Shown here piece after piece: positions 59,741 through 64,000 of a DNA stretch of 64,000 bases. The notes beneath the pieces were generated by a model. The model saw only the letters and a list, made by a program, of their open reading frames with translations. It was not told the DNA's origin and did not search any database. The position numbers and the translations under genes are program-made. Within the stretch, counting starts at the first letter, position 1. Each line of letters starts with the position of its first letter. Location: NCBI GenBank assembly GCA_017607445.1, contig JAEVHH010000002.1:2347501-2411500 (forward strand). The letters are read 5' to 3'. Source of the stretch: Histoplasma ohiense (taxonomy: Eukaryota; Ascomycota; Eurotiomycetes; Onygenales; Ajellomycetaceae).

Positions 59741-62700
59741 AAAAAAGTTGGTTTTTCTATAATATAAAGAGAGATTATAGACTCTCCACATAGGGCATGG
59801 TGGGGGTGACAATCTACGCAGAAGTCGAAAGTGGTTTACGCTACTTTTACTGTCTCAGAATTACTTCGACCTGATATTCTGTAAGGTTGACCAGAGCGCT
59901 CGCGAATTCATGGGGCCTCTTAGCTTTTCCATACATTTCCCCATCCTCCCATTGCAATAAACTCCACTCGGGCAACACATTTATGATTCATCGGCTTTTG
60001 TCCGATTCCGTACTCACGATCCGGTAGTATAAGAGACAGGAGCTTGAACTCTCATAGTGGTCTAACGGAGGTAACCTAATCTGCTACTCAAATGTTCACC
60101 ATACCCGTCGTTATCCAAGATGAACTCAAAAAGCTATGCGAAACAAACGTGCGATTAATCGTGCTGAAATAACCTTAATCTTCGCGAATCGATTCAAAGT
60201 TAGCCGAGCCTCAAAACTGGTTCCGTGAAACCCCCTCAACCTGCATGGACCAGCAGGCATTTATTAGTTGACTATCAGCCTTACCTCCCGACTGCTTGGA
60301 ACCCCCAGTTGTTTCAAAATACCTCCTTGCGGCTCTGGGGTGGGCTTTCGTTTGTGAAGGCCACTTTCGAAGAGCACGAATTTCAGTTTGGTAACACTAG
60401 GATGCCCTCTTCCCGACTTTAAAAGCAGGGGAAAGAGGTGTGTGTTACTGAGACTATGTTATAGAAAAATCAATTACCACGGCTAATCCCCTCCTCTGGG
60501 CCAAATGGCGATCACAGCGGCTCTTTTACAGATGGATTCTCAATCCTCGCGCACCACCCCCACAAGGCCACCTTTGTGGTGCTGGCCACTGCTGTAAAAC
60601 CCGTGCCAACCCTACCAGAGAATTTCAGCCCCATTTTCAAGATTTATCTATAAATCCCACACAATCTGATATTATATTCAATGACCTTCTCAGAGTATTG
60701 CCCAGGGTCCTCTGAATCATCTACCAATTTAAAAAACATAAAAAATGTGATTAATGATGAGTTATTGTAAAATGGGTTGCAGCGGTGGCCAGCACCCAAC
60801 GAAGGTGGTCTTGTGGGGGTGGTGCACCAGTAGATCATACTGCTTCTTGTCCATGACAGAAAATTACAATCTGCTGCAGTTGAAGGAAACTGTACCAAAG
60901 GAATGAATGATCGAGACCAGACCATTAAAATGTATTTATTCAAGCAGCTATCTATTATTATTGTTGTTATCATCATTTATCATTACCATGAAGGTATTCT
61001 TGTTCCTCTTGCTTAGCTTGCAAGCAGCAACCTGCGGGTGCTCATTCTGGTTAAGATAAATAAATACATTGGCCATCCCATGAAGAGGAGCATCATTCCT
61101 AAAGCCTGCTACAAAATCCATGGATGTGTGAAGTCAAGAGCATTTGAATAGAGCATATGCTGTGATCTAGAATGCTTTTATGTCCGTGTAGGTAAGGGCC
61201 TGTACTTTCCTCAGGACGTTGATTTGTGGTACTCTAGATTGTTATCATCTGAAGCAATTTCCTTCGAGTATATATATCTACTCAGTGATTCAACTTCCTC
61301 CTTCTTTTGAACCGTATATATCTATATTTTTTTTTTAAAAAAAAAAAAAATTAAAAATTTTTGATTCTAATTAATCAACGTTGCATTTTACAACAAGCAT
61401 CAATGTACGGAGTAGTCAAGGTTTGACAATATATTTGCAAGTGGGCCGTGAAAGCCGCCGATTATTAACCGTTCGCACCATTCTATTAATTGCGCCCTAC
61501 AGTGTCGCCGCCCTTGAGAGCAAGAATCGGGAAAATAGGCTAGCTGTAGGGTAAGCATTTGGTGTTCGGTGAGGAAAAGAGAAACATGATCAAGCTACTC
61601 AGATATGCGTGCTACGTAGTATCGTTTCTGCCAATACGTACTACGGAGGAGAGCCCTGTCAAATACGGGCTATGGGTTTGAGTTTGACGTGCGAACTCAG
61701 TTGCCAGCTGGTGGGGTTTCCTTTGTCTGAAATATCGTGGGCCAAGTCTCACGGGAAGCGGGAAAGCCCTGATAAGGACTTTGTTCTCTAATGTGTGGTG
61801 AACGGTTCGGATACCTGTAGTAGTGACCCCCCCAAAAAAAACCACCCTGCCAGGCATGACAACGCAAGCTGATTGACCACGCGTAAGGCATCAAATCGAT
61901 AAACCAAATCTTTCCTTTGCTGGATGTTAAATAATTGGTTTGATCAATCCCGATGGCCCGTGGAGTGGATCGCGAAAATACTAGTATTTGGTGCGGACCT
62001 AGCGATGACATAACGCCTGCCCTCTGAGGAGAGCGGGGAGCCAATAATGGCTCAGAGAGCCCCTCGCCCCCAACTCGAAGAAGCCTGGGCGGCGTGTTCT
62101 GGAAACGTATGGTGGAACTTCGCTGCGAGACAAAACATGACTTACATCGAACTTTGTCGACGATTGTGTGGTCGGAGTCATCTGACCAGCTGGATTTTGG
62201 CTCGTCGGGTTGGTTGAAAAATCTTCCCCCAGGAAAAGAAAAAACGGAGAGGAAAAAGAAAAAGGAGAAGTGGCCCCCAATTATCTGAGCTTAGTCCACA
62301 GCCCCCAGCCCCCGGCCGGGGAGAGATGTGCTGACTGACGTTGAACAAAATATGGCCGCCAGTTATTTATTAAGGAGCAAGTGGAGATCCATATCGCAAA
62401 CATTTTTGACGATGGGAAGCTGGAACTGATGCCAGTATTTAGTTAATAACTAGTGGTTAGTTAATGCTGCCGCACCCATCGGAATCGGTAGGGAATAGAC
62501 AGGGTTAGAAAGAAACGGACCAGGGACCCGGAGAACCAGCATCAAGAAAATTAGTTTGGGCTCATTATTCTTTCCCAGAAACGATAATAATAAACCCCCA
62601 AACGCCGCACTTCTGCCCGGAGTGCACTCGCTAGGAAGCTCATTTCCGCTGACCTGAGTCCGTTGTTCCTGTATCCATGCCACTTTTGCACCAATTCGGC

Positions 62701-64000
62701 ATTTTTCCTCCTGTGTGATGATCTGATTTTAGACCTTTCTTCCACCTGTTTGTGGGTGCACCGGAGAAAATCCAAGGGAGAAAGAGGATATCAGCTCGGC
62801 CTTCCACCCTTCAACCAATTGCTTATAACGAGGCAAGTACGCAGTATATCCTTGAAGCCAACGTGGGGCGTGTAGTTAGCCTACTAGTAGGGCAATGGAT
62901 CTGTCCTAGTGAGGACGTCCACAAGAAGGTGTCTCAACAGACAAGGAGAGTAGTGAGGGGAGAAGGCAAGGCACCAACAGCGCCAGCGTTTGCTGGCGTA
63001 ATATTTAATACAAATTGGTGGTGTAAATAGTCTCTTCGAGTATCCACCTCCCTCTTGTCAAAGGCAATGAATGGACGTCACAAATTGTCAACAGTACATC
63101 CATGGATGTGTTCGGTCGGTAGCCCCAAACTCTCCGATTCCGATTCATCTGCGGTCTGCGGTCTGCGGTCTGCATTCTGCAGTCTGCCGTCGCTGTAAGC
63201 TGAGCGTTCCCTAACTTCTCTCGTGGTGTGTGTCCGTGTGTGTGCGTGCCCGTTGCCCGCTGCCCATTCCCCAGCGCCTGGATTGGGAAGAGCGCAGCCC
63301 TGGTTGATCGCCAGCAGCCAAACCCAACCACCACTTCTCTTCAGCCATTCCATCACCGCCCAACTTCGCTGCCAGCACCACCAGCAACCACCGGCCTGCT
63401 CTGTCTATGGCGATTGGTGGTCTGCCCGTGGCATAACTGCGCTGCCCGCTCACTCATGCGCTCCGGTGCCAGTGGTGTGTGCATGTGTGTGCGTGTGCGT
63501 GTGTCTCCGTGTGTGCCCAGGGTGTTTTGGATATATCGCTCTCTTTTTCCCTCTCTGTTTCTCCCTTTCCGTTATAACTACCTATAACTAATACCTGCTA
63601 CCTCCCCCTCAAATCAACCTTTCTTAGCTCCTTCAGATTCCTCCCCGATCTATATTCTTATCACCGTTACTTGACCGTTGCCTGCTTACCATATCCCCGG
63701 TACGTTGTTGCACTTTGCTCGGGGCGCAACCTGGTTGGTTGGTCGGCAATTCCGGTAACATTGATCAAGGTTGGTTGGATCGATATTTTTTTCTCTCTTC
63801 CTGGATCCCTCTGGCTCGCTAGAAACGCTGTATCTCCAAGTTTGTGGTCTCTGGCCCTCATTGTACCTTTGGGGTTTGCCTTCCTGCTGCTTCTCGCCCG
63901 TCACCATCCTGCATCCTGTTCGTGGCGACCCTAACGATGAACGGTGACGACCAGCTGTTCCTGTAACTCCATTTGGAGATTTCCAGACTTCCAAGAACAC
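59741..64000. other. Spacer ending in a probable gene leader
   Basis: No reading frame here has a recognisable domain. Contents: an inverted repeat at 60551-60827, a T10/A13 tract near 61330-61352, C-rich patches, and from about 63150 a pyrimidine-rich stretch with GTGTGTGC runs that resembles a promoter and long 5' leader of a plus-strand gene starting beyond 64000. A ten-codon upstream frame (MNGDDQLFL, 63936-63965) lies near the end of it. Confidence 0.5.
60551..60827. repeat. Inverted repeat of about 48 bp around a 175-bp centre
   Basis: The left arm at 60551-60600 and the reverse complement of 60775-60827 share GCACCACCCCCACAAG at the outer end. They stay about 85 percent alike to GCTGGCCAC near the inner end. 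It looks like a small foldback or miniature inverted-repeat element. No clear target duplication was found. Confidence 0.75.

Noticed and set aside
1..64000. tRNA or 5S rRNA genes
   Set aside because: I looked for T-loop (GGTTCGAATCC-like) and 5S internal promoter motifs and saw no stretch folding convincingly. A covariance-model scan would be needed to exclude them.

Overview
The window is fungal chromosomal DNA. Genes have short GT-AG introns of about 46-200 bp with CTRAY-like branch points, polypyrimidine-rich leaders and long AT-rich spacers. The protein set (Fks1, Lcb1, Atg9, Ldb17, a GH17 wall glucanase, a GH47 mannosidase) is that of a filamentous ascomycete. The wording of Fks1 and Atg9, the wide spacers and the strongly mutated repeats suggest Onygenales, perhaps Ajellomycetaceae. 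That placement is inference from memory of the families, not a search result.

Layout. 1-11102: long spacer and FKS1 upstream region, rich in homopolymers and microsatellites, with no gene I can support. 11103-20403: FKS1 (1,3-beta-glucan synthase) and LCB1 (serine palmitoyltransferase subunit), same strand, 1.2 kb apart. 23524-24829: a secreted GH17 glucanase of the Scw4/MP65 type. 25040-27385: a piggyBac-type transposase remnant next to a broken cytochrome P450. 27914-34735, minus strand: LDB17 (seven exons) and a type II membrane GH47 alpha-mannosidase (three exons). 35747-47596: an accessory block with a cysteine-rich ORF, a heavily mutated Tad-like LINE, a small frameshifted gene, a protein-kinase-like gene, a zinc-finger fragment and an inverted-repeat unit. 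48598-51571, minus: ATG9. 52012-59740, minus: a mutated autonomous Helitron interrupted by a 1169-bp hAT-like element with a perfect 8-bp target duplication. 59741-64000: spacer, ending in what looks like the leader of a gene to the right.

The housekeeping genes share a cell-envelope and endomembrane theme: glucan synthesis (FKS1), sphingolipid entry step (LCB1), glucan remodelling (GH17), N-glycan trimming (GH47), endocytic actin control (LDB17) and autophagy membrane supply (ATG9). No operon-like logic is implied.

The most interesting part is the mobile layer. (1) The block 35747-47596 starts with a sequence matching the 5' end of the mutated Helitron and ends with a 46-bp perfect match to its 3' end, both on the plus strand. 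It may therefore be one large Helitron carrying passenger genes. (2) The mutated repeats have lost CpG and also CpC/GpG but keep CpA/TpG, the reverse of the classical Neurospora RIP preference. (3) The hAT-like insertion is unmutated and sits inside the mutated Helitron, so it arrived after the mutation. All coordinates were read by eye; splice sites are predictions.
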